Source: Undibacterium umbellatum (GTDB lineage Bacteria > Pseudomonadota > Gammaproteobacteria > Burkholderiales > Burkholderiaceae_D). Taken from it: a stretch of 64,000 nt of DNA. Positions within the stretch are counted from its first letter, which is position 1. The number at the start of each line of letters is the position of its first letter. The notes beneath the pieces are model-generated. The model worked only from the letters and a program-made list of their open reading frames with translations. It ran no database searches and was not told where the DNA came from. Made by a program: the position numbers and the translations under genes. Of the stretch, positions 24,865 to 33,670 are shown in pieces. The stretch lies in the NCBI RefSeq assembly GCF_014284125.1, contig NZ_JACOFX010000009.1:143155-207154 (forward strand). Direction: 5' to 3'.

Positions 24865-26769
24865 TCACTTTGCCTTAGTCACGACAGAAATCGTACTGAC
24901 GCTTGCGGGCGTTGGCTTGCATTCTGAAAATTCCTGCTTCTTGCAAAGGCGCTGCAAACTTTTCACTGCATCCTTGTCGCCATGGTCACGTGCCTTGCCA
25001 TACCACTTCGCAGCTTCAGCCAGATTGATTTTATAAGTCCCCAAACCCTGTTCATGGACCAGGCCAAAATAGCGTTCTCCCACACGGTCGCCGTGCTTGG
25101 CGCTTAATGAAAACCAGTTGGCTGATTTAACTTCATCCCGTGGGAATCCATATTCTCCGCGCAGGTGAAACTGTCCCATCAGCGACTCGGAGTGAGCAAA
25201 ACCTTTGTCGGCCGAAGCGTTGACGAGACGCGCAGCAACTGCTTTGTCCGGCTTGATTCCATAGCCACGGTCTATCATATAGGCCAGCTTGAACTGGCCC
25301 TGTGCATCCCCCTGGTCCGCTGCCTTCTTGTAATGTTGAAAAGCTTCTTTGTAGTTGGGCTTGCCGCCCAAGCCGTCCATCAAGAGATCACCAACAATAA
25401 TGCTGGCTTGGGTATGACCGAGTTCAGCCGCCCTCAGGAACCAGGCATATTGCCTTTGCTCGTCTGCGGGTGCGAATTTACCGTCACGGAACAGCCAGCC
25501 CAGGCGGTAGGCGGCCTCACTGCTATCGTCCCCCGCCGCACTTTCGAGAGTACGGACTGCCTGTTTGAAATTTGCCTTTTGATTCCAGTTCATGGACAGC
25601 AATCTCTCTGCCTTAATGACTCTCTGTTGCGGTGTCAAACTGCGATCAGGTCTCTCCAGAACAAACGAAGTCCCGTCTGCAGAGGTGAATTTTCCGGGAT
25701 CATAGCTTGGTGTTGACCTGTCCTTGTTGGAAAACATACCCACCAGCACAACAAAGGCAATGACTATCCAATAGGCAGGATGGGCATTGTTATCTTCTTT
25801 GTGTGGCATTACCCGCTGATCACCAATGGGATTGCTGGATTGGATTTCTTCTGCATCTGCTGACCACTGCGCAAGATTCTCCTTGCTTGTGACCAATAGC
25901 AACCAGGACAGATAAGTATCCTGCATGTGCCGCAGCAAGCCCAGATTCGCTTTCAGATAGCGCTGGCCAGGAGATTTTTCTTTTCTGATTTTTTTGATCA
26001 CAACCCAAAGTTTTTCGCGTGCTTTTTTATCTTTGCGATAAAACTCAGCGGCGTCACTCAGAGCGCGATCAATGACGCGACCAGGCCTGCCCAGCTGAAG
26101 CAGACGCAAACGGTCCTTTTCCCAGCCAAAATTTTGCACAGCTACATCAAACAATTCACCATTCCCTGGCTGCCAGCCTTGCAGCAGGTATTCTGCCAGC
26201 ATGCCTTCAAAGAGCAAACGTGTTTCCATATGAAAAAGACGCGTGTCATCGAGCAATGCTGTCAGATTTTTCCCGGCAAAATCATCGTCACCGTCGTCAC
26301 TATGCAGGCGCATTGCTGCCAGCATTTCATTGAAGATTTCCTTGGCAACCTGCGCCGAATTGATAGCAACGTCTGCTGTTTGAACGTTTTCTGGCTCTTG
26401 CTGCGTCGCTGCAGAAGCGGTCGCCTGAGTTTGCAAAGGCAGGGCAGCATCAAGGTCATCTTGACTAACTTCATTCTGTAGCGAAATCTCATCTGTCACC
26501 GGCGCTTCAGTTTCAGTGCCTGCGATTGCAATACCATCCTCATGCTCCTCCTGCGGCATCACCTTTGGCGGCAACTGCCACTGAAACTGCTCCCGGTATT
26601 TCAACCAGGTAAGCGCCTCTTCATAGGCATCACGCAAATCCTGGAAACCCTGGAGGTCATTTTCCTGGTCTATTTGCTTCAGTTTGCGAGCATAGGCGCG
26701 TTTGACATCGCGCTCCTCAGCATCTGCGTTTAACTGATTTTCAACAAAGAATTGAGGTAAATTACGCAT
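24865..26769 (-). CDS. J-like/Sel1-repeat membrane protein, second paralogue
   Basis: A 634-residue protein with the same architecture as its neighbours. The N-terminal J-like domain reads DVKRAYARKLKQIDQENDLQ, with IDQ in place of HPD. An acidic/Gln-rich linker (residues about 65-125) follows, then a conserved helical region (LLQGWQPGNGELFDVAVQNF, shared with the other two paralogues), a membrane helix near residue 340 (YWIVIAFVVLVGMFS), and a C-terminal row of Sel1 repeats (FQHYKKAADQGDAQGQFKLA, NWFSLSAKHGDRVGERYFG). It is separated by 122 bp from the first paralogue and by 6 bp from the third. Likely an Hsp70-associated adaptor with a periplasmic repeat domain (inference). Confidence 0.82.
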   Translation of the reverse strand: MRNLPQFFVENQLNADAEERDVKRAYARKLKQIDQENDLQGFQDLRDAYEEALTWLKYREQFQWQLPPKVMPQEEHEDGIAIAGTETEAPVTDEISLQNEVSQDDLDAALPLQTQATASAATQQEPENVQTADVAINSAQVAKEIFNEMLAAMRLHSDDGDDDFAGKNLTALLDDTRLFHMETRLLFEGMLAEYLLQGWQPGNGELFDVAVQNFGWEKDRLRLLQLGRPGRVIDRALSDAAEFYRKDKKAREKLWVVIKKIRKEKSPGQRYLKANLGLLRHMQDTYLSWLLLVTSKENLAQWSADAEEIQSSNPIGDQRVMPHKEDNNAHPAYWIVIAFVVLVGMFSNKDRSTPSYDPGKFTSADGTSFVLERPDRSLTPQQRVIKAERLLSMNWNQKANFKQAVRTLESAAGDDSSEAAYRLGWLFRDGKFAPADEQRQYAWFLRAAELGHTQASIIVGDLLMDGLGGKPNYKEAFQHYKKAADQGDAQGQFKLAYMIDRGYGIKPDKAVAARLVNASADKGFAHSESLMGQFHLRGEYGFPRDEVKSANWFSLSAKHGDRVGERYFGLVHEQGLGTYKINLAEAAKWYGKARDHGDKDAVKSLQRLCKKQEFSECKPTPASVSTISVVTKAK

Positions 26770-26891
26770 GAAAATATTGTGTCGGTATAGCCAATTACTG
26801 GTCTATGCTGGTTGTACTGGTTGCGCTTGTTTTATTCCGTATCGCTGCGACAGAGATTTGATCACCAGCGGCAAATTAAACAGGGGCAAAT

Positions 26892-28859
26892 TTAAGTATC
26901 GCTGCAATCCGGATAGGTACCCGACTGGCACAGGCTTTTCAATTTCTTGCGGGCTTCGGCGTCGCCCTGTCTGGCAGCCCTGCCATACCAGTCTGCGGCA
27001 GCATTGAGGTCTTTGTTGTAACCGCCTAATCCTTTTTCATGGATGAGCCCAAACATGCGCTGGCCAACTGCATTATTTTGCCTCGCGCTCAACATGAACC
27101 AGTAGGCAGCCTTTTCAGCGCTAACCTGTGTCCCGTACAAGCCATTCATGCGTATCATGCCCAGTTCGCTTTGTGCCAGGGGCTGGCCTTTTTCTGCTGC
27201 CGCCGAAATCAGTTCCAGTGCGCGCTGTTTGTCTTTTTTCACCCCCTTGCCATCTGCGTACAAATGTGCCAGCTTGATCTGCGCCAGGCTTTGCCCCGAT
27301 GCCGCAGCCTTGCTGTACCAGCGTACGGCTGCGTCCAGGTCCTTGTTGACGCCACGCCCTTCAAAAAAATAATCAGCCACCATGACAGCCGCTTCCAGAT
27401 GCCCCTGTTCCGCTGCCTTGATATACCAATTAAGTGCCTTCGCTTCGTCTGGCCCTGGCTGTGTGCCTTCGCGATAGTACCAGCCCAATTGATAGGAGGC
27501 TTTGGCATAACCGCTTTCTGATAGTTGCACCAGTTCATACAGCGCTTTTTGCAGCTTGCCCGCGTTATTACCGGCACGACTCAACTCGCGGCTGGCAGCA
27601 TCAAATCGCGCTGCTGGTGTTTTTGGCACAGGCTGCTGGACCACAACCTCTGGTGGTATCACTGTCTTGGCATCGTGCACGATCAATTGCACGATGATCA
27701 GAGCAAGCACACACAAAAAGGCTGGCAGATAGTAGCGACCGAAAGGCCAGTGCCTGGCGCGCAAGGCGGCGAAGAAACCTGCTTTTCCAGAAGCTCCGGC
27801 CTCCTCACCAGGTACGGAAAATGTGCCACCAGTTCCTGGTCCTACCTTATTGCGGGCTTCGGTTTCTGCAGCTTCCCTGAGTGCCTTTGCCCTGGCGATC
27901 TCCTGTAGCGTATCGTATTGTGCTTTCCAGATATGAAAATTATCCTTGCTGGTCACCATCCATATCCAGACCGGATATAACTCATCCAGCACCAGCAATT
28001 TTTTAAAATTGGCTTCCAGATAGTCATTACCCGGATTTTTTTCCTGCCTGAGTTTTTTCAGCAGCTCCCATTGTGCTTTATGTACCTCGACAGGTCTTTC
28101 AAGGAATGCCTGCATCTCTTTGCAGGCACGCTCCAGCACATGGCCGGGACGGCCCAGGCTCAACAGGCGGCGCCTGTCCCTGGCCCAGTTAAAGATGTCA
28201 AAGGCCGCATCGAACAGCTCGCCGTTGCCGTGCCGCCAGCCTCTGGCGAGATAGGCAGCCACCAGGGTTTCAAAGGCGTAGCGTGCATCACTGCTACCCA
28301 GGCGCGGGTCGCTCATAGCAAGCTGCAATTGTTTTTCAGCATAGCCTTCTTCCCCAGCGCACTTGCGCATTGCCATGAGCATTTCGGCAAAAACACGCTC
28401 TGCCTTGCTGGCAGCCAGTTGGCCATCACTATCCTGCAAGGTCTGCGTTGCAGTCTCTGTTGCATCGGGTAGTGATTTTGCCTTTCCGGTTTCTGTATCC
28501 GGCGTCAGCTTTGGGGGTGCCAGCGGGCGTACTGGCTCTGGCCAGCTTATGGCGCCAAAGGCTGCCATATCTTCCGAGGAAGCAGAAACTGCCTCTTGCT
28601 GCGGGGCCGGGGTCTGACTCTCACTACTTGCCTCAGCAGCCTGCTGCTCTGCTGCGTAAGCCTGACTCAGCCTGCCGCTGTCTCTGTACCTGATCCACTC
28701 CTGCGCTTCTTCATAGGCTTCACGCAAAGCCTGAAAGCCAGGAAGATCTGTTTCCTGATCTATCTTTTTCAGTTGCTTTGCATAAGCGCGCTTGACGGAG
28801 CGCTCGTCAGCATCGGGAGCTAACCCATGCTGTTGAAAAAACGGCGGAATATATACCAT
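26892..28859 (-). CDS. J-like/Sel1-repeat membrane protein, first paralogue
   Basis: A 655-residue protein encoded 31 bp after the Hsp70 gene. The J-like domain (SVKRAYAKQLKKIDQETDLP, then GFQALREAYEEAQEWI) again has IDQ where HPD is expected. A Gln/Ala/Ser-rich linker is followed by the shared helical block (YLARGWRHGNGELFDAAFDI), a membrane helix near residue 375 (YYLPAFLCVLALIIVQLIV), and at least five Sel1 repeats (NWYIKAAEQGHLEAAVMVAD, RWYSKAAASGQSLAQIKLAH). It is the closest partner to the Hsp70 by position. The three paralogues keep the same domain order but have diverged most in the linker, which suggests different clients or membrane contacts (inference). Confidence 0.83.
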   Translation of the reverse strand: MVYIPPFFQQHGLAPDADERSVKRAYAKQLKKIDQETDLPGFQALREAYEEAQEWIRYRDSGRLSQAYAAEQQAAEASSESQTPAPQQEAVSASSEDMAAFGAISWPEPVRPLAPPKLTPDTETGKAKSLPDATETATQTLQDSDGQLAASKAERVFAEMLMAMRKCAGEEGYAEKQLQLAMSDPRLGSSDARYAFETLVAAYLARGWRHGNGELFDAAFDIFNWARDRRRLLSLGRPGHVLERACKEMQAFLERPVEVHKAQWELLKKLRQEKNPGNDYLEANFKKLLVLDELYPVWIWMVTSKDNFHIWKAQYDTLQEIARAKALREAAETEARNKVGPGTGGTFSVPGEEAGASGKAGFFAALRARHWPFGRYYLPAFLCVLALIIVQLIVHDAKTVIPPEVVVQQPVPKTPAARFDAASRELSRAGNNAGKLQKALYELVQLSESGYAKASYQLGWYYREGTQPGPDEAKALNWYIKAAEQGHLEAAVMVADYFFEGRGVNKDLDAAVRWYSKAAASGQSLAQIKLAHLYADGKGVKKDKQRALELISAAAEKGQPLAQSELGMIRMNGLYGTQVSAEKAAYWFMLSARQNNAVGQRMFGLIHEKGLGGYNKDLNAAADWYGRAARQGDAEARKKLKSLCQSGTYPDCSDT

Positions 28860-28890
28860 GATTCAATTCACAAGCATCTGTATAGCCTAT

Positions 28891-30618
28891 TTAATTCTGC
28901 TGCGGGTCAAAATCCGAATGCAGGTGGCTATCGCTCTCTACGGAATTGAGCATGTCGGAAAACTTGTTCTTGGCCGGATTGATCAGGCGCGGGTTTTGCG
29001 TTTCCAGCACTGCTTCAAACTCGGCGATCTGCACACTCAGCCAGGAGCGCAGGTCTCCACGCACCTGCTGGTAAATGCGGTCAGCCCTGGCCAGCAGGGT
29101 ACGCATTTCAAGTGTGTCGCGCGGATGCATCTTGATTTTCTCCAGCTCGACAAAACGCTGTCTGATCTCTTCATCACTGAGCATGCCAGGGTTGCCCTCA
29201 ATGATAAGGACATGGCTTTCAGTGCTATTGTTGACATTGACCCTGACCTCAAGCAGGCCATTGACATCATAGGTAAAACGCACATCGACTGCTTTCTCGT
29301 CATTGCCATCCTGCTGCAAGGGAACATCAAGCTGGCCAAGCAGGATATTGTCTTTGACCAAGCGAGATTCGCCCTGAAAAACGCGCAACTGCACGATGGT
29401 CTGACGCGCATCGACAGCACGGTAATGACCAACGCGGCTGACCGGCACTGCCGTATTGCGCTCGATAACAGGTGAAAAATGGCCATCAGACGATTTACCA
29501 TCGGCCAGGCGCATGCAGACTTCTACACCAAGAGAGTAAGGCGCCACGTCGGTCATGACGACTTCTTCCAGCGCGGCATCTTTCATCTTCAGGCCAGCCT
29601 GCACGGCAGCGCCCAGGGCCACGACTTCATCAGGGTTGATTTCACTGGTCGGGAAGCGCCCAAACATCAGCGTCACCAGACGCTTGATCACCGGCATGCG
29701 GGTCGCACCGCCCGCCAACACGATGCTGTCGAGTTCGTTGGCGCGGATATTAGTATCACGCAGGGCGCGCTCGACCGGTTCGCGCATACGCTTGAGCAAG
29801 GGGGCACAGAGCTTGTCCAGTGCTTCTTCATCGATGTCCATGCTGAGGTCATTGCCATCCAGCTGGATTTGTACTTTCGCTTGCTGGCCTGCGGACAAGC
29901 TGCGCTTGGCAATCTCGGCCGAAGCGCCCAGCCTTTGCATGAACATGGGATTATTGCGCAAGCTCGTGGCAAGCTTGTTACGCTGGAAGAACAGGTCAAC
30001 GATGGCACTGGTGACATCTTCACCACCGAGATAATTGTCACCTGCAGAAGCGCGAACTTCCATCACGCCTTCAAACAATTCAAGGATGGAGACGTCAAAA
30101 GTACCACCACCAAGATCAAACACCAGGAAGCGGCTTTCACTATCCAACTGGTGCATGCCATAGGCCAGTGCAGCAGCGCTTGGTTCGTTGAGCAGCCTCT
30201 CGACTTTCAGGCCAGCCAGTAAGCCCGCGGTGCGGGTCGCCTTGCGTTGGGCATCAGAAAAATAAGCCGGCACAGTGATGACGGCTTCAGTGACCGCTTC
30301 GCCCAGAAAAGCTTCTGCATCAGCCTTAAGAGACTTTAAGACGAGGGCAGACAATTCTTCGGCACGAAAATCTTTTTGCCCTAGCCTGACTTTCTTGTCG
30401 CTGCCCATGTAGCGCTTGAATACCGCCGCTGTACGTTCAGGGTGAGTCTGCAGACGTTCTTTGGCGGCCTTGCCGACCAGCACGCTGCCATCTTCATCAA
30501 TACTGACGCAGGACGGAGTAAGCATGTCCCCCAGGCCATTTGGCACCAGTTGGGACTTACCATCCTTCCAGACTGCAACCAGACTATTTGTTGTTCCCAA
30601 ATCAATACCGATGATCAT
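28891..30618 (-). CDS. hscC: HscC-type Hsp70 chaperone
   Basis: A 575-residue Hsp70, shorter than DnaK (about 640), as is usual for HscC. Seen: phosphate-1 motif IGIDLGTTNSLVAV, VITVPAYFSDAQRKATR, connect motif RLLNEPSAAALAYG, phosphate-2 FDLGGGTFDVSI, and adenosine motif IVLAGGATRMP. The substrate-binding part is shortened and the C-terminal lid ends without the DnaK-type EEVD or disordered tail. E. coli hscC also lies beside genes for J-domain/Sel1 proteins (djlB, djlC), so the operon layout supports the assignment. It heads a four-gene leftward operon. The cluster is unlinked to any dnaK/dnaJ/grpE here, so GrpE dependence is unknown. Confidence 0.92.
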   Translation of the reverse strand: MIIGIDLGTTNSLVAVWKDGKSQLVPNGLGDMLTPSCVSIDEDGSVLVGKAAKERLQTHPERTAAVFKRYMGSDKKVRLGQKDFRAEELSALVLKSLKADAEAFLGEAVTEAVITVPAYFSDAQRKATRTAGLLAGLKVERLLNEPSAAALAYGMHQLDSESRFLVFDLGGGTFDVSILELFEGVMEVRASAGDNYLGGEDVTSAIVDLFFQRNKLATSLRNNPMFMQRLGASAEIAKRSLSAGQQAKVQIQLDGNDLSMDIDEEALDKLCAPLLKRMREPVERALRDTNIRANELDSIVLAGGATRMPVIKRLVTLMFGRFPTSEINPDEVVALGAAVQAGLKMKDAALEEVVMTDVAPYSLGVEVCMRLADGKSSDGHFSPVIERNTAVPVSRVGHYRAVDARQTIVQLRVFQGESRLVKDNILLGQLDVPLQQDGNDEKAVDVRFTYDVNGLLEVRVNVNNSTESHVLIIEGNPGMLSDEEIRQRFVELEKIKMHPRDTLEMRTLLARADRIYQQVRGDLRSWLSVQIAEFEAVLETQNPRLINPAKNKFSDMLNSVESDSHLHSDFDPQQN

Positions 30619-30815
30619 GCTGACACTACTCCCGCGCTTATTCCAAGCTCAAAACAAATAAAGTGTCATAACATAAACCAAAACAGATGTTTTTTGCGCT
30701 TTGCAGCAAAAATAATTTGCTGACGGGCCAGCCCTACAAAAGCGAAGCGAGCAAGCAAAAGGAAAAATCGCAGAAATTAGCGAAAGAAGAAGATCAAAAC
30801 CCGTAAAATACTCAT

Positions 30816-30845
30816 AGATGCCTGGAAGACAACATCCAGACATCT
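30816..30845 (-). terminator. Probable terminator of the sox operon
   Basis: Arms 30816-30826 and 30835-30845 pair over 11 bp with one mismatch (AGATGCCTGGA / TCCAGACATCT). It lies 8 bp after the soxB stop, and the leftward strand then becomes T-rich (TATTTT, GTTTT). It separates the sox operon from the hscC promoter region. Confidence 0.6.
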
Positions 30846-30852
30846 ACTCGCT

Positions 30853-32571
30853 TTAAGCCAGCATGCCAGGGTTACCAGCAACGCCAATCAAGCGAGGTGT
30901 ATTCAATTTGCGCGGAGCAATTTTCTTGTGCGTACGCAGCCATTGTGCGACTACATCCCAGACTGGTTCGCCCTTTGCGCCTTCGGCCACTGGTGCCCAG
31001 CCTGCCACCTTGTACACTTTACCGTCAGCCAATGGCTGGCCGTTCAAACGCATGTCCTGTATGCGCTTACCCATCGCTGCTGCTGGTTCTATGGCATACG
31101 TCAAGCCACCGACACGCACCATGTCACCGCCTTGCTGGTAGTAAGGGTCGGGGTTGAACAGATTGTCGGCCACATCTTCCAGCACGGTCTTGATGGCGGC
31201 ACCTGTCATTTCTGTCATGGTGGTATGCGAATAAGTCGTGGCGGTCTGGTCCATCACATGTTCCATGGTGATGGCGCTATTGGGCAGCAAGGATGTACCC
31301 CAGCGGAAGCCGGGAGAGAAGGCGATTTCTGCCCCCTTGACTTCCAAGAGCGCATCGACAATGAGCTGGTCAAAGCTGCCATTGAAATTGCCACGGCGGT
31401 ACAGCGTGCCTTCAGTCATTGCCAGTTTTTCAGACAACTTTGTAGTGTAAGGCGCACGAATTTTTTGTATCAGCGCCTGCATCTCTGCATCCGCTGGCAG
31501 GAAATTGGCAAACACTGGCAACAGCTTGTACTGGAAGCCCTGTATGCGCCCTTCTTTCACATCAAAATCGAGCACACCAAGGAACTTGCTATTGCTACCC
31601 GCATTCGTCACCAGAGTCTTGCCGCCACCGTTTTCAACGATGACAGGTGCGGGCATGCCGTCATGGGTATGTCCGCCCAGGATGGCATCAATCCCGCGCA
31701 CGCGCGAAGCCATCTTGAGATCGACATCCATGCCATTATGCGACAGGATGACCACCACTTTCGCCCCCTTGGCACGTGCCGCATCAACGGTCTTTTGCAT
31801 ATTTTCTTCCTGTATGCCAAAGCTCCATTCAGGCACCAGATAGCGCGGGTTGGCGATAGGGGTATACGGGAAAGCCTGACCGATGATGGCGACCGGCACG
31901 CCATTCATTTCTTTCATGGTGAAGGCTTCAAAGACCGGATCACCAAAATCGGTAGTCTGGATATTTTGCGCAACAAAATCGACCTTGCCCTTGAAGTCGT
32001 TTTCAACGATATGTTTGACGCGCTTGTCTCCCAGTGTCATTTCCCAATGCGCCGTCATGACATTCACACCCATCTGCAAACAGGCATCCACCATGTCCTG
32101 CCCCTGCGTCCACAGTGCTGTCGCTGACCCCTGCCAGGTATCACCACCATCCAGCAAGAGTGCACCGGGTCGATTGCCCTTGATACGTTTGATCAGCGTC
32201 GTCAAATGCGCAAAGCCACCGACCTTGCCATACGTCGCTGCGGCCTGTTCAAAATTCAGGCAGCTAAAGGCATGGGCTTCAGGTGTATTGGGTTTGATGC
32301 CAAACTGTTTCAGCAAATGCTCACCGACCAGATGTGGGCTTTTACCAAATGCCGTACCTACACCCAGATTGACGCTGGGCTCACGAAAATACAAGGGCAA
32401 CAACTGCGCATGGCAATCGGTGAAATGCATGAGATGGACATTACCAAAACGTGGCAGATCGTACAGCTTAGCTGCTGCAGGATTAGCAATAGCAGCCAGT
32501 GCATCGATCTGCATGCCTCCAGCGGCGGCGATGGCCATTACTTGTAAAAAATCACGACGATTCAGACCCAT
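30853..32571 (-). CDS. soxB: SoxB, thiosulfohydrolase of the Sox system
   Basis: Periplasmic dimanganese enzyme that releases sulfate from SoxY-bound sulfonate groups. The start chosen at 32571 gives a Tat signal (NRRDFLQ at residues 4-10); the longer frame to 32772 runs into repeat-like DNA and would bury the signal. Metal and active-site motifs of the 5'-nucleotidase-like fold are present: Asp52 and His54 in FTDCHAQ, Asp144 in GGDTWQG, AHWEMTLG near 174-181, LSHNGMDVD, and GGHTHDG. The 572 residues match SoxB. It is the last gene of the sox operon, set apart from soxX by 465 bp of repeat-like DNA. Export folded via Tat is expected. Confidence 0.96.
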   Translation of the reverse strand: MGLNRRDFLQVMAIAAAGGMQIDALAAIANPAAAKLYDLPRFGNVHLMHFTDCHAQLLPLYFREPSVNLGVGTAFGKSPHLVGEHLLKQFGIKPNTPEAHAFSCLNFEQAAATYGKVGGFAHLTTLIKRIKGNRPGALLLDGGDTWQGSATALWTQGQDMVDACLQMGVNVMTAHWEMTLGDKRVKHIVENDFKGKVDFVAQNIQTTDFGDPVFEAFTMKEMNGVPVAIIGQAFPYTPIANPRYLVPEWSFGIQEENMQKTVDAARAKGAKVVVILSHNGMDVDLKMASRVRGIDAILGGHTHDGMPAPVIVENGGGKTLVTNAGSNSKFLGVLDFDVKEGRIQGFQYKLLPVFANFLPADAEMQALIQKIRAPYTTKLSEKLAMTEGTLYRRGNFNGSFDQLIVDALLEVKGAEIAFSPGFRWGTSLLPNSAITMEHVMDQTATTYSHTTMTEMTGAAIKTVLEDVADNLFNPDPYYQQGGDMVRVGGLTYAIEPAAAMGKRIQDMRLNGQPLADGKVYKVAGWAPVAEGAKGEPVWDVVAQWLRTHKKIAPRKLNTPRLIGVAGNPGMLA

Positions 32572-33036
32572 GATGATTTGCTTTCTGATGTAAATGTTTG
32601 GGGTTGATTCTGGTTTTGAAGTTGGGGTTGCTGTTGATTTTGACCTTGCCGCTGTTTTTGATTTTAGCCTTTCCGATGTGTCGATGCCGATTGTGCAGCA
32701 CAGAAAATGGAAATAGAAGGACCGCTGTTTGAGCGAAGCGAGTTTCGGGCCTTCCCATTTTTTGTGCTGCATAATCGGGAACCCCCTTTAGGGGGCAGCG
32801 ACGCCTCGGTCGTCTTTCTTTGATTCCTTTCTTTGGCGAAGCAAAGAAAGGGATTCGGCCGCCGGGCCGAGACCCGGCCTGTGTCTACGAAGGGCAATCG
32901 TTTTAATCAAAGCACACGGTATGCAACGAACGCCACTAGGCTCCAACCTTCGCTGGAGCGACGTAAATCGGGTTACAGTAACATGGAGAGTCACGGGCTC
33001 CGACAACAGCGGTATCAAAACAATAAAGCCAAGCTC
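32572..33036. repeat. Repeat-like spacer between soxX and soxB
   Basis: 465 bp without a gene inside the sox operon. It holds a degenerate GTTTTTGATTTT-type tandem stretch (32595-32670), a hairpin CCCCC-TTTA-GGGGG (32782-32795), a longer stem around CTTTCTTTG / CAAAGAAAG (32822-32856), and a GC-rich inverted segment (GGCCGCCGGGCCGAGACCCGG) just after it. I associate this arrangement with interspersed intergenic repeats of Burkholderiales, from memory rather than from a search. It may weaken or uncouple soxB expression. Confidence 0.55.
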
Positions 33037-33660
33037 CTACTTATTCACCGGCGACTCAACATCCAGCAACAGTGCCATCACATCCTTCAACTGCTCCTCA
33101 GTCAACACCCCGTTATGCCCAAACCGCGGCATCTTGGAACAGGCGTTATAGGCTTGTGCGTTATACAGCTTGCCCCAGGTGTATTTCACAATCTCTGGGC
33201 TACTGCCGCGCAGCTTGCCATATTGATAGAGCGAAGGACCGATATTGCCGAAAGAAATCTCTGCCTTGCTCATCTGATGGCAGGCGTAGCAATTGCCGCC
33301 ATTGACAGAACCGACAGCATCAGAAGATTGCATGCCACGACCATTCTGGGCGATTTTCTCGCCATTCTTCCAGTCGCCCATGTACTGGGCATCGGCAGGA
33401 TATTTGACAGCCGCCAGTTGTGCCTGCTCCAGTTTTTTTGCTTGTTTGGGTTTCAAGCCTTGTGGATTGGCACTGCATTGCGCCTGTGCTTCATCCTGCT
33501 GCACCATGCGCTCCATGGTGGCCGGGCCTTTGGATTTGAAGTCAGCCTTCATCATTTCCAGTGCGGCTTTGGCATAGTCTGGTTCAGCAGCAGCAACCAC
33601 CGCCGTGCTGAAAATTGCTGCCAGCAAAACACTGACATGGTGTACACGTAAATTTTTCAT
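33037..33660 (-). CDS. soxX: SoxX, monohaem cytochrome c subunit of SoxAX
   Basis: Periplasmic subunit that with SoxA attaches thiosulfate to SoxY. The 207-residue product has a signal peptide (VLLAAIFSTAVVAAAEPD) and one haem-binding site, Cys124-Tyr-Ala-Cys127-His128 (NCYACH). KMPRFGHNG near residue 175 carries the likely Met axial ligand. An N-terminal extension of about 80 residues rich in Lys/Gln/Ala precedes the cytochrome domain, as in some betaproteobacterial SoxX. It lies 10 bp after soxA. Confidence 0.94.
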   Translation of the reverse strand: MKNLRVHHVSVLLAAIFSTAVVAAAEPDYAKAALEMMKADFKSKGPATMERMVQQDEAQAQCSANPQGLKPKQAKKLEQAQLAAVKYPADAQYMGDWKNGEKIAQNGRGMQSSDAVGSVNGGNCYACHQMSKAEISFGNIGPSLYQYGKLRGSSPEIVKYTWGKLYNAQAYNACSKMPRFGHNGVLTEEQLKDVMALLLDVESPVNK

Positions 33661-33670
33661 GCATGTCTCC

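Noticed and set aside
29479..30222. 247-residue plus-strand frame opposite hscC
   Set aside because: Shadow frame caused by GC-rich third positions of the Hsp70 gene.
30928..32127. 399-residue plus-strand frame opposite soxB
   Set aside because: It is the antisense shadow of a fully conserved gene and has His/Arg/Cys-rich composition unlike a protein.
30853..32571. Annotation of the SoxB gene as a plain 5'-nucleotidase
   Set aside because: The fold is shared, but the sox context and the SoxB-type HWE and DCH motifs identify it as SoxB.
32572..32772. N-terminal extension of SoxB to 32772
   Set aside because: It would place the Tat signal at residue 68 and is encoded by repeat-like DNA; the ATG at 32571 fits the family.
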